Shown in pieces: positions 54,801-62,951 of a stretch of DNA of 64,000 bases (its first letter is position 1; every line of letters starts with the position of its first letter). The position numbers and the translations under genes were made by a program. The DNA lies in assembly GCF_018397995.1 (NCBI RefSeq), contig NZ_BBQH01000010.1:232987-296986 (forward strand), written 5' to 3'. The notes beneath the pieces are model-generated. The model ran no database searches. It was not told the DNA's origin and saw nothing but the letters and a program-made list of their open reading frames with translations. This DNA comes from Rhizomonospora bruguierae (GTDB lineage Bacteria; Actinomycetota; Actinomycetes; Mycobacteriales; Micromonosporaceae).

Positions 54801-55007
54801 CCGCCCAGTCTCCCAGACCCCGCACGGCCGGGTCGGGCGGGCCGCGTCGCACGATACGGTGACCGTGCCGCGATCGTCCACATCCGCCCCGCGGAGCACG
54901 CCCGCAACGAGGCACGCCGGCAACCCGAGCACGGCGACCCGAGCACACCCGCAACCCGAGCACATCGGTGACTGAGCACGTCAGCACCGAGCGCGAGGAG
55001 GCCCCTC

Positions 55008-55933
55008 ATGACGTACGACGTGGCCGCCGTCCGGGCGCAGTTCCCGGCCCTCGCCGAGGGCGCCGCGCACTTCGACGCGCCGGGCGGGTCCCTGGTGCCG
55101 GAGCCGGTCGGCGCGGCCGTCGCGGGCACGCTCACGGCGGCGATCGCCAACCGGAACGAGTTCACCGCCGCGGAGCGGCACGCCGAGGCGGTGGTGCGGG
55201 AGTGCCGGTCCGCCCTGGCCGACCTGCTGGGCGCCGACCCGGCTGGTGTCGTCTTCGGCCGCAACATGACCCAACTGACCTACGACACCGCCCGGACCCT
55301 GGCGAAGGCGTGGGGCCCGGGCGACGAGGTGGTGGTCTCCCGGCTGGACCACGACGCCAACGTGCGCCCGTGGGTGCAGGCCGCCGCCGCGACCGGGGCG
55401 ACGGTGCGGTGGGCCGACTTCGACCCGGAGACCGGCGAACTGGAGCCGGCGCGGGTCGCGGCCGCCGTGCTGTCCGACCGGACCCGGCTGGTGGCGGTGA
55501 TGGCCGCGTCGAACCTGATCGGGACCCGGCCGGACATTCCGGCCATCGCCGACCTGGCCCATGCGGCCGGCGCCCTCCTGTACGTGGACGGGGTGCACTA
55601 CGCGGCGCATGTGAGCGTGGACGTCGGCGCCCTCGGCGCGGACTTCTTCGTCTGCTCGCCGTACAAGGTTCTCGGTCCGCACTGCGGGGTGCTGGCCGCC
55701 CGGCCCGATCTGCTCGAGCGGCTGCGGCCGGACAAGCTGCTGCCCGCCACGGACGCGGTGCCCGAGCGGTACGAGCTGGGCACGCTGCCGTACGAGCTGA
55801 TGGCCGGCTGCACCGCCGCGGGCTGGGCGCGGCCGGCGGCGTCCGCGTCGGCATCGCGCCCTACGTGGACGCCGCGGACGTGGCCCGCCTGCTCGACGCC
55901 CTCGCGGACCTGGTGGGCGGCGCCGACCGCTAG
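55008..55933 (+). pseudogene. Cysteine-desulfurase-like class V aminotransferase with internal frameshifting deletion
   Basis: From the ATG (behind GAGGAGG) the first ~265 codons encode a class V PLP aminotransferase of the cysteine-desulfurase-like type: FDAPGGSLVPEPV, FGRNMTQLTYDTARTLAKAW, VSRLDHDANVRPW, VMAASNLIGTRPD, YVDGVHYAAH, and the Schiff-base Lys in CSPYKVLGPHCGVLA. After LPYELMAGCTAAG the frame turns to Ser/Thr/Pro/Trp noise. In the next frame the sequence LGAAGGVRVGIAPYVDAAD followed by VARLLDALADLV is the true family C-terminus. Family members have ~390-400 residues; about 90-100 are missing here. So a deletion at ~55820-55830 joined two parts out of frame. The product would lack the small domain. 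Confidence 0.8.
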
Positions 55934-55963
55934 CCCGGTACCCGCCATCCATCGATAGTTGTC

Positions 55964-55993
55964 TTGACGTTCGGGTTCGGTCGGGGCTACCGT
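55964..55993 (+). promoter_or_regulatory. Promoter of the pectate lyase gene
   Basis: TTGACG (55964-55969), 18 bp, TACCGT (55988-55993) is a good housekeeping-type promoter, followed within 8 bp by a palindromic operator. Confidence 0.6.
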
Positions 55994-56001
55994 CACGCGA
56001 A

Positions 56002-56017
56002 AGGAATGCGCTTTCCT
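56002..56017. promoter_or_regulatory. LacI-type palindrome (AGGAATGCGCTTTCCT) before the pectate lyase gene
   Basis: A 16-bp inverted repeat centred on GCGC, with one mismatch between arms, lies just after the -10 box, where a repressor would block transcription. GC-centred repeats of this type are typical of LacI-family operators. No LacI gene is adjacent. Confidence 0.55.
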
Positions 56018-56081
56018 AAGGGTTCGGGGCGATCTCGTCCCCGCACCCCGCCACGCACCACTCCCCCGTCCGGAGGCATCC

Positions 56082-57488
56082 ATGACCGCTGCGGCCCACC
56101 CCGGGGCCCGCCGCCCCGATTCCCCGCCCCGGCGCAGGCTGCGCCGCTGGCCGCTGCTCGCGGCCGCCGGCGCGGCCCTGCTCGCCAGCACCGTCGCCGT
56201 CACCCAGGTCGCATACGCGGCCACGCTGTTCACCGCCAATTTCGAAAGCGGGGCGAGCGGCTGGTCCAAGTCCGGCGGCACCTGGGCCGTCGTCAGCGAC
56301 GGCTCGCAGGCGTACCGCCAGTCCAACGCCGGCAGCGAGAACGCCCGCGTGTTCAACGGCGACAGCGGCTGGACCAACTACACGGTGCAGGCCCGCGTGA
56401 AGCCGGTCAGCCTCGGCGGCAACGGCTTCGCGGCGGTGCTCGCCCGGGCCAAGACGTCCACCACGTTCTACCGGTTGGCGCTGCTCACCGGCAACCAGGT
56501 CCAGCTCCAGGCGGTCAACTCGGGCTCGGTGACCGTGCTCGGCAGCCTCAGCCGCACCGTCTCCGCCGGCACCTGGTACACGCTGGCGCTACAGGTCTCG
56601 GGCAGCACGATCCGGGGCACCGTCGATGGCACCCAGGTCGGCTCGGCCGGCAACAGCCTCATCGGCAACGGCCGGATCGGCCTGCAGACCGCGTACGCGA
56701 GCGCCTCCTTCGACGACGTGACCGTGAGCGACAGCGGCACGGCACCGCCGACCGGCGGGCCGACCACGCCACCCACCACGCCCACCACGCCGCCGACCAG
56801 CCCGGGCAACCCGCCGTCCGGCGCCTGGCCGACCCCGAGCGGCAGCGCGTCCGTCTCCGGCACCATCAGGGTCTCGGGCACGTTCGACGGCGGCATGAAG
56901 CGGTACTGCTGCATCGGCGACGGCGGGCAGAGCGAGAGCCAGGACCCGATGTTCGAACTCGCCGCCGGCGCCACCATCCAGAACGTCATCCTCGGCGCCC
57001 CGGCCGGCGACGGCATCCACTGCCTCGGCAACTGCACGATCCGCAACGTGTGGTGGGAGGACGTGGGCGAGGACGCGGCGACCTTCCTCGGCGGCAGCGA
57101 CTACTACGTGATCGGCGGCGGCGCCCGGTCCGCCTCCGACAAGATCTTCCAGCACAACGGGCCGGGCACCGTCCACATCAGCGGGTTCTACGCCGAGAAC
57201 GGCGGCAAGCTGTACCGGGCGTGCGGCAACTGTAGTTCCAGCTACCAGCGGCACGTGGTGGTCGACAACGTGACCGTCACGTCCGTGAAGGTGATCGCCG
57301 GCATCAACGTCAACTGGGGCGACACCGCCCGGTTCAGCCGGATCACGGTGCTCAACGACGCGTCCCACAAGACCGTGATCTGCGACAAGTACAACGGCGT
57401 ACCGAAGGGCAGCGAGCCGACCCGGGTCGGCAGCGGTGCCGACGGGGTCAACTGCTTCTATAGCGCCTCCGACATCACCTGGCGGTGA
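56082..57488 (+). CDS. Secreted PL3 pectate lyase with N-terminal concanavalin-like domain
   Basis: The 468-residue protein has a signal peptide (RRLRRWPLLAAAGAALLAST, ending AYAA), an N-terminal beta-sandwich (~48-225, FESGASGWSKSGGTWAVV, like LamG/3-keto-disaccharide-hydrolase-type binding modules), a Thr/Pro linker (~228-250), and a polysaccharide lyase family 3 domain: GDGIHCLGNCTIRNVWWEDV, GEDAATFLGG, ASDKIFQHNGPGTVHISGFY, and KLYRACGNC. PL3 enzymes cleave polygalacturonate with Ca2+. The catalytic Lys/Arg region is intact. A GCGC palindrome upstream and a strong terminator downstream frame it as a monocistronic, sugar-regulated gene. Confidence 0.93.
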   Translation: MTAAAHPGARRPDSPPRRRLRRWPLLAAAGAALLASTVAVTQVAYAATLFTANFESGASGWSKSGGTWAVVSDGSQAYRQSNAGSENARVFNGDSGWTNYTVQARVKPVSLGGNGFAAVLARAKTSTTFYRLALLTGNQVQLQAVNSGSVTVLGSLSRTVSAGTWYTLALQVSGSTIRGTVDGTQVGSAGNSLIGNGRIGLQTAYASASFDDVTVSDSGTAPPTGGPTTPPTTPTTPPTSPGNPPSGAWPTPSGSASVSGTIRVSGTFDGGMKRYCCIGDGGQSESQDPMFELAAGATIQNVILGAPAGDGIHCLGNCTIRNVWWEDVGEDAATFLGGSDYYVIGGGARSASDKIFQHNGPGTVHISGFYAENGGKLYRACGNCSSSYQRHVVVDNVTVTSVKVIAGINVNWGDTARFSRITVLNDASHKTVICDKYNGVPKGSEPTRVGSGADGVNCFYSASDITWR

Positions 57489-57501
57489 CGGCACAGCGGA
57501 C

Positions 57502-57531
57502 GGCCCGGGCGGGCCCATGCCCGCCCGGGCC
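57502..57531 (+). terminator. Strong hairpin terminator after the pectate lyase gene
   Basis: A perfect 13-bp stem (GGCCCGGGCGGGC / GCCCGCCCGGGCC) with a 4-nt loop CCAT starts 14 bp after the stop codon. No T tract. Confidence 0.8.
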
Positions 57532-57587
57532 ACCGCGGGCAACGGGTAGGCTCGCGGCGCTCATCGAGGCGGCTGAGGGGGAGTCAG

Positions 57588-58322
57588 ATGGCGCTGCCCG
57601 CGACCACCGGCGCACGGCCGCTGCTGACCTACTACGACGACGCGACCGGCGAGCGGGCCGAACTGGCCTCCGCCGACCTGGCGCGCTGGTCCGCCCGCGC
57701 GGCCGCCCTGCTGCACGACGGCTACGGCCTCGGTCCGGGCAGCCGCGCGGCCGTGCTGCTGCCGCCGCACTGGCAGACCGCGGCGGCGCTGATGGGCGCG
57801 TGGGCGGTCGGCGTCGCCGTCTCGTTCCGGCCCACCGCGACGGCGGGGCTGCCGGCCCTCGGCCCCGGGCAGGACGAGCCGTTCGACGCCACCCTGGTCG
57901 CCCACGACCGGATCGGCACCTGGCTGGAGGACGTGCCGCGGGCCCACCACCGGTTCGTGTTCGGGCTGGCCCCCGGGGGCGCCGTGCTCGGTGAGGTGCC
58001 GGACGGCTACCTCGACTTCATGGCCGAGGTGGACCGCTACCCCGGCCCGCCGGCCGGGGCGGGACCGGTCAGTCACGACGCCCCGGCGAGCGTCGACGGC
58101 ACCACGTACGCCGAGTGGGGCCGGCTCGCCGATGCCCTGGCCGAGCAGCTGGACCTGCGCGCGGGCGACCGCCTGCTGATCGACGCGGCGGAGCACGAGC
58201 ACCCGGTGCGGTGGCTGCTCGCCCCGATGGCGGCGGGCGCCTCCGTGGTGCTGTGCGCGAACCTCGACCGGTCCCGGCTGCCGGGGCGGGTCGAGGCGGA
58301 GGCGGTCACCCGGGTTCTTTAG
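57588..58322 (+). CDS. TIGR03089-family protein (AMP-binding-enzyme-like)
   Basis: The 244-residue protein matches the actinobacterial TIGR03089 family, related to the N-terminal part of AMP-forming acyl-CoA synthetases: [40 protein letters not shown] and [18 protein letters not shown]. It lacks the catalytic AMP-binding P-loop (TSGTTGxPK) and adenylation core, so it is not a ligase. ATG behind GAGGGGG. A TAGGCT element at ~57551 may be its -10 box. Its 3' end overlaps the convergent GNAT gene by 17 bp. Confidence 0.85.
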   Translation: MALPATTGARPLLTYYDDATGERAELASADLARWSARAAALLHDGYGLGPGSRAAVLLPPHWQTAAALMGAWAVGVAVSFRPTATAGLPALGPGQDEPFDATLVAHDRIGTWLEDVPRAHHRFVFGLAPGGAVLGEVPDGYLDFMAEVDRYPGPPAGAGPVSHDAPASVDGTTYAEWGRLADALAEQLDLRAGDRLLIDAAEHEHPVRWLLAPMAAGASVVLCANLDRSRLPGRVEAEAVTRVL

Positions 58323-58977
58323 CGTCGGCACCCGCCGGGGCCCGGTCCCGGCCAGCCGCTCTCCTGGCCAGTCGCTCCGTCAAGCGGGCCCGGACCTCCG
58401 GCCACTCCGCGGCGACGATCGAGTACAGCGCCGAGTCGCGCAGGAGGCCGCCCTCGCCCGGCGCCCAGGAGCGGGACCAGTTCCGCAGGACGCCCTCGAA
58501 CCGCGCGCCCACCCCCGCGATGGCGGCCCGGGATCGGCGGTTGCGGGCGTCGGTCTTCAGGTCGACCCGGGCCACGCCCCACTGCTCGAACGCGTGGCTG
58601 AACAGCAGCAGCTTGGCCTCCGTGTTGATGCCGGTGCCCTGCGCCGAGGCGGCCAGCCAGGTGAAGCCCACCTCGATCGCGGCGAGCCCGGTGCCGTCCG
58701 GCCAGGGCCGCGGATCCCAGTAGGCCGTGGCGCCGATCGCCCGCCCGGTCGCCGTCGACACCTGCGCGTACGGCGCCAGCCGCCCGACCGCCGCGCGGGC
58801 CAGTTGCGCGTCGATGTAGCCGCCGACCTCGGCCGCCGTCGGCACCCAGGTGAACGCGTACGCGGCGCGGTCCTCCTCGACCGCCACCGCCAGATCCGCC
58901 GCGTGCCCGTGCGCCAGCGGCTCCAGGCGCACCAGGTCGCCCTCCAGGACCGGTCCAGTCAGCAACTGGGCCTCCAC
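58306..58977 (-). CDS. GNAT N-acetyltransferase (RimJ/RimL type)
   Basis: The 223-residue protein has the RimJ/RimL-like GNAT pattern: [20 protein letters not shown] at the start, [39 protein letters not shown] (acetyl-CoA loop, Q/R-x-x-G-x-G-like as AQGTGI), and [20 protein letters not shown] followed by [20 protein letters not shown]. Substrate unknown, perhaps a protein N-terminus or an aminoglycoside-like compound. It is divergent from the asparagine-synthetase-like gene (188-bp gap, nothing else seen there). Confidence 0.92.
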   Translation of the reverse strand: MEAQLLTGPVLEGDLVRLEPLAHGHAADLAVAVEEDRAAYAFTWVPTAAEVGGYIDAQLARAAVGRLAPYAQVSTATGRAIGATAYWDPRPWPDGTGLAAIEVGFTWLAASAQGTGINTEAKLLLFSHAFEQWGVARVDLKTDARNRRSRAAIAGVGARFEGVLRNWSRSWAPGEGGLLRDSALYSIVAAEWPEVRARLTERLARRAAGRDRAPAGADAKEPG

Positions 58978-59165
58978 TTCGCGGCTCGGGGTGCTCGGAT
59001 CGCCGTAAGGCTACCGGCGCCGCCGCCCGCGTGGGGGGCACCTCCGGTCGCCATCGTCCATCCGCGACCCGGGGAGTTCCGGCCGTCCACGATGATTGAT
59101 CGTTTCGCCGGCCGCGGCCGTACTGCCCGGCGGCGGCGTGCGCCGGAGGGGCGGGTGGAACGGTC

Positions 59166-61004
59166 GTGGGTGGGTTGCTCGGGGTGTTCGGCCCGGCGGC
59201 GGCGGGGTTCGGGGCGGCCAGCGCGGCCCCCACGGCCGCCGCGCTTTCGGCCGGCGTGCGCGGTGTGGGGTACGCGTTGGACGGTGAGCTGACGCACCGC
59301 GGCCGGTTCGCCGTGGCCTTCACCGGTGAGCTGTACAACCGGGATCCGCTGCGGGAGATCCTGCTCATCGAGCCCGGCCCGGTCTCGGACGCGGACCTGG
59401 TCGCGGCGGCGCACCGCCGGTGGGGCGCGGCGGCGCCGCAGTACCTGCGGGGGAACTTCGCCTACCTGGCGCGGGACAGTCGCACCGGCCGGCTCAGCGG
59501 GGCCCGGGACCGGTTCGGCACCCGCTCCCTGTGCTACGCCCAGGTCGCCGGCAACCTGCTGGTCGCCGCCGACTCCCGCTCCCTTGTGGACATCATGGGC
59601 GGCGCCCACGCCGTCGCCCCGGACGGGCTGGCGCGGTACCTGGGCACCGGATCCGTGCCCGAGCCCGGGACGATCCGGCGGGCGGTCTTCCGGCTGCCGG
59701 CGGGGAGCACGCTGGACTACGCGGCCGGCGAGCGGGTCCGGGTCGGGCGGTACTGGCGGCCGCACTTCGCCCCGGCGAGGGTCCCCTTCGACGCCGCCGC
59801 GGATGCCGTGCGCTCGGCCCTGCGCGAGAGCGTGGCGGTCCGGGTTGCGCGCGGCGAACCGGCCGGCGTGCTGCTGTCCGGCGGCCTCGCCTCGACCGGG
59901 TTGGCCGCGCTCGCGGCGCGGGTGGAGCCGGGCGTCCGCGCCTTCGCGGTGGGCTTCGAGGCGGGCGGCTTCGGCGCCGGCGACTTCGACGCCGCCCGGC
60001 GGGCCGCCGGCATGCTCGGCCTGCCCCTCACCGAGGTGTTCGTGACCCCGGGGGACGTGATCGCCGAGCTGCCCCGGATCCTCGGGCAGCTCGGCGAGCC
60101 GGTCGGGGATCCGGCGGCCGTCCCGCTCTGGTTCCTGGCGCGCGCCGCCGCCCGGCAGGTCGGCACCGTGCTCTCCGGCGTGGGGGCGGACGAACTGTTC
60201 GCCGGCCCCGGGTACCGCCGGGCCGCGTCGCTCGCCCCGCTGGCCGAGCCCGCCCTGGACGCGCTGCGGGCGGCGGGCCGCCGGCTGCTCCGCTCACCGG
60301 CCGCCGCCACGCACCCCGCCACCGAGCGGACCGCAGGCGCCGCCGACGGGTCGGCGGCGACCGCCGCGAACGGCCCGACCGCGGACGCGAGGGACGGGCC
60401 TACCGCGGGCACCGCCAATCGGCCGGCCGAAGGCGCCACGCACGAGCCGGCCGGCAACGGACCCGCTGCGGGCGCCGTCGCGCGGCCGGCACCGGACGCC
60501 GTGGCCGCGATGCAGGCGGCGGACCTGCTCACCCGGCTGCCCGGCGTCCTCGCTACCGCCGACCGGCTCGCGGCGGTGCACGGGCTGCGCCTGCGCACGC
60601 CCTTCCTCGACCCCGCGGTGGTGGCCGCCGCGACCCGGCTGCCCGAGCGGTACCGGCTGCTCCGGTACGGCCCGGGCCGGCGTGCCCTGCGCCGCGCGCT
60701 GCGCGACCTGGTGCCGGACCGCCTCCCCGCGCACCGCCGGCTCAGCGCCCTGGCCCCGATCGATCGGTGGCTGCGCGGCGAGGTCGGCGAGTGGGCGGAG
60801 ACGGTGTTCGCCGGCTCGGCGGCCGGGGATGTCATCGACGTGGCGCACGTGCGCGCGCTGCTGCACGCGCACTGGGCCGGCAGCACCGACAACGCCGACC
60901 GGGTCTGGGTCGCGCTGACGTTCTGCGTGTGGCACGCCGCCTTCCTGGACCGCGGCCGGGATGCGGAGCCGGCGCGACCGGAAGCGGTCGAACACATGTT
61001 CTAA
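59166..61004 (+). CDS. Asparagine synthetase-like protein with altered active sites
   Basis: The 612-residue protein has a class II glutamine amidotransferase-like N-terminal half (~1-190; FAVAFTGELYNRDPLREILL, FGTRSLCYAQVAG) and an asparagine synthase-like PP-loop C-terminal half (~205-600; GVLLSGGLASTGLAALA, VLSGVGADELFAGPGYRRA, RLRTPFLDPAVVAAATRLP). Two departures are clear: position 2 is Gly (MGGLLG) where glutaminase Cys2 is required, and the PP-loop SGGLDSS reads SGGLAST, with Ala for the invariant Asp. A ~50-residue Ala/Gly/Thr repeat-rich insertion (~383-440) interrupts the synthase domain. It could use ammonia or have a new role. No lasso-peptide precursor or protease gene is near. 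GTG start behind GGAGGGG. Confidence 0.85.
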   Translation: MGGLLGVFGPAAAGFGAASAAPTAAALSAGVRGVGYALDGELTHRGRFAVAFTGELYNRDPLREILLIEPGPVSDADLVAAAHRRWGAAAPQYLRGNFAYLARDSRTGRLSGARDRFGTRSLCYAQVAGNLLVAADSRSLVDIMGGAHAVAPDGLARYLGTGSVPEPGTIRRAVFRLPAGSTLDYAAGERVRVGRYWRPHFAPARVPFDAAADAVRSALRESVAVRVARGEPAGVLLSGGLASTGLAALAARVEPGVRAFAVGFEAGGFGAGDFDAARRAAGMLGLPLTEVFVTPGDVIAELPRILGQLGEPVGDPAAVPLWFLARAAARQVGTVLSGVGADELFAGPGYRRAASLAPLAEPALDALRAAGRRLLRSPAAATHPATERTAGAADGSAATAANGPTADARDGPTAGTANRPAEGATHEPAGNGPAAGAVARPAPDAVAAMQAADLLTRLPGVLATADRLAAVHGLRLRTPFLDPAVVAAATRLPERYRLLRYGPGRRALRRALRDLVPDRLPAHRRLSALAPIDRWLRGEVGEWAETVFAGSAAGDVIDVAHVRALLHAHWAGSTDNADRVWVALTFCVWHAAFLDRGRDAEPARPEAVEHMF

Positions 61005-61012
61005 TAGGGGGC

Positions 61013-62203
61013 GTGGGCAGCGAGGGGACCATCCTGCACGCCGACCTGGACGCGTTCTACGCGTCGGTCGAGCAGCGGGATGACCCGCGCCTGCGCGGGC
61101 GCCCGGTGATCGTCGGCGCGGGCGTGGTGCTGGCCGCCAGCTACGAGGCCAAGGCCCGGGGGGTGCGCACGGCGATGGGCGGCCGGCAGGCCCGGCTGCT
61201 CTGCCCGGAGGCGGTGGTCGTGCCGCCCCGGATGTCCGCGTACACCGCCGCCAGCCGGGCCGTGTTCGAGGTGTTCCGCGCCACCACCCCGGTCGTCGAG
61301 GGCCTGTCCATCGACGAGGCGTTCCTCGACGTGAGCGGCCTGCGCAGGATCGCCGGGCTGCCCTCGGCCATCGCCGCCGGCCTGCGCCGCGAGGTGCTGG
61401 CCCGGGTCGGCCTGCCGATCACGGTCGGCGTGGCCCGCACCAAGTTCCTCGCCAAGGTCGCCAGTGGCGTCGCCAAGCCGGACGGGCTGCTCGTCGTGCC
61501 GACCGACGCGGAACTGGCGTTCCTGCACCCGCTGCCGGTGGAGCGGCTGTGGGGCGTCGGGCGGGTCACCGGGGCCAAGCTGCGCGATCGGCGCATCCGC
61601 ACGGTCGGGCAGGTCGCCGGGTTGGGCGAGGCCGCCCTCGTCTCGCTGCTCGGTGAGCACGCCGGCCGGCACCTGCACGCGCTGGCCCACAACCGCGACC
61701 CCCGCCCGGTCGTCACCGGCCGCCGCCGCGGCTCGGTCGGCGCGCAGCACGCCCTCGGCTTCCGCCGCCGCCACCCACCGAGGGAGCTGGACGCCGTGCT
61801 CTCCGGGCTGGTGGACCGGGTCGCCCGCCGGCTGCGTCGCGCCGGGCGCGCGGGCCGCACGGTGACGCTGCGCCTGCGGTTCGCGGACTTCACCCGGGCG
61901 ACCCGCTCGCACACCCTGGCCCGCCCGACCGCGCACACCGAGACGATCCTGGCCGCCGCCCGCGACCTGCTGGCCGCCGCCCTGCCGCTGATCGACCGGC
62001 GCGGGGTCACCCTGGTCGGCGTCGCGGTGGGCAACCTCGACGACGGCGTCGAGCAGCTCGTCCTGCCCTTCGACCGGGCCAGCGGCGGGGGCCTGGACGC
62101 CGCGGTCGACGCGGTGCGGGAGCGGTTCGGCCACGCCGCCGTGACCCGGGCGGTCCAGCTCAACCGCCGCCAGCCCGTTGCCGTCCCGCTGCTGCCGGAC
62201 TGA
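61013..62203 (+). CDS. dinB: DNA polymerase IV (Y-family)
   Basis: The 396-residue enzyme has the Y-family motifs ILHADLDAFYASVEQRDDP (first catalytic Asp), AASYEAKARGVRTAM, GLSIDEAFLDVSG (second Asp and Glu), GVARTKFLAKVASGVAKPDG and a helix-hairpin-helix region WGVGRVTGAKLRDRRI, followed by the little-finger domain. It replicates past DNA lesions. GTG start 8 bp after the preceding stop with AGGGGG; translation may be coupled. No C-terminal clamp-binding QLxLPL is exact, but QLVLPFD near residue 345 is likely the beta-clamp motif. Confidence 0.95.
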   Translation: MGSEGTILHADLDAFYASVEQRDDPRLRGRPVIVGAGVVLAASYEAKARGVRTAMGGRQARLLCPEAVVVPPRMSAYTAASRAVFEVFRATTPVVEGLSIDEAFLDVSGLRRIAGLPSAIAAGLRREVLARVGLPITVGVARTKFLAKVASGVAKPDGLLVVPTDAELAFLHPLPVERLWGVGRVTGAKLRDRRIRTVGQVAGLGEAALVSLLGEHAGRHLHALAHNRDPRPVVTGRRRGSVGAQHALGFRRRHPPRELDAVLSGLVDRVARRLRRAGRAGRTVTLRLRFADFTRATRSHTLARPTAHTETILAAARDLLAAALPLIDRRGVTLVGVAVGNLDDGVEQLVLPFDRASGGGLDAAVDAVRERFGHAAVTRAVQLNRRQPVAVPLLPD

Positions 62204-62208
62204 GGTGG

Positions 62209-62862
62209 TCAGACGCCGCGGCCGGCGACCTGGCGGACCGAACCCTCGCCGAGCCGGTACGCGAGCCCGGCGATGCCGAGCCGGCCCTCGGCCAACTGCT
62301 GCGCGATCACCACCGAGCGCTGCGCCAGCATGTCCACGGTGTACCTGATGTGCTCCCGCAGGGCGAGGTCCGGGTCGGCCAGCGCCTCGTCCCGCACCCC
62401 GACCAGGGCCGGCACCACCCGCTCGACCACGTCGCGCAGGTAGCCGCCGGGCACGGAGCCGCTGCGGATCGAGTCCAGCGCCGCGCCGATCGCGCCGCAC
62501 GAGTCGTGGCCGAGCACCACCACCAGCGGCGCGTCCAGCACGGCCACCCCGTACTCGATGCTGCCCAGCACCTCGGGCCCGACCACGTGGCCGGCGGTGC
62601 GCACCACGAACAGGTCGCCCAGGCCCTGGTCAAAGATGATCTCGGCGGCGAGGCGCGAGTCGGCGCAGCCGAACAGCACCGCGAAGGGCCGCTGCGCCGG
62701 GGCGAGCGCGGCCCGCCGGTCCGCGTCCTGGTGCGGGTGCCTGCGCCGGCCGGTGATGAACCGCTCGTTTCCCTCGACCAGCAACCGCAGCGCGGTCGCC
62801 GGATCCGCCGGCCATTCGTCGTCCACCGCGGCCCGCGTACCCTCCGGCTCGCCCATCGCCAC
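62209..62862 (-). CDS. Beta-class carbonic anhydrase
   Basis: The 217-residue protein has the beta-carbonic anhydrase zinc ligands in GCADSR and GHDSCGAI (Cys, His, Cys) with the Asp-Arg dyad of GCADSR, plus LVEGNERFITGR at the N-terminus and FVVRTAGHVVGPEVLGSIEY. It interconverts CO2 and bicarbonate in the cytoplasm. The start is GTG 62862 or the ATG two codons later. An ATAATC element at 62885-62891 on the minus strand may be the -10 box. It is convergent with dinB, 5 bp between stops. Confidence 0.93.
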   Translation of the reverse strand: MAMGEPEGTRAAVDDEWPADPATALRLLVEGNERFITGRRRHPHQDADRRAALAPAQRPFAVLFGCADSRLAAEIIFDQGLGDLFVVRTAGHVVGPEVLGSIEYGVAVLDAPLVVVLGHDSCGAIGAALDSIRSGSVPGGYLRDVVERVVPALVGVRDEALADPDLALREHIRYTVDMLAQRSVVIAQQLAEGRLGIAGLAYRLGEGSVRQVAGRGV

Positions 62863-62951
62863 CCCCCACTCCCCGACCGTGCTCGATTATCGTCGCTGCC
62901 GGGCCGGACGGCCGGTCAGGTATCGCACTGCGATGCTCATCACTGCCACGG

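Noticed and set aside
59166-61004. Lasso-peptide cyclase (B protein)
   Set aside because: No precursor peptide, leader peptidase or RRE gene adjoins it, and PP-loop residues needed for adenylation are altered.
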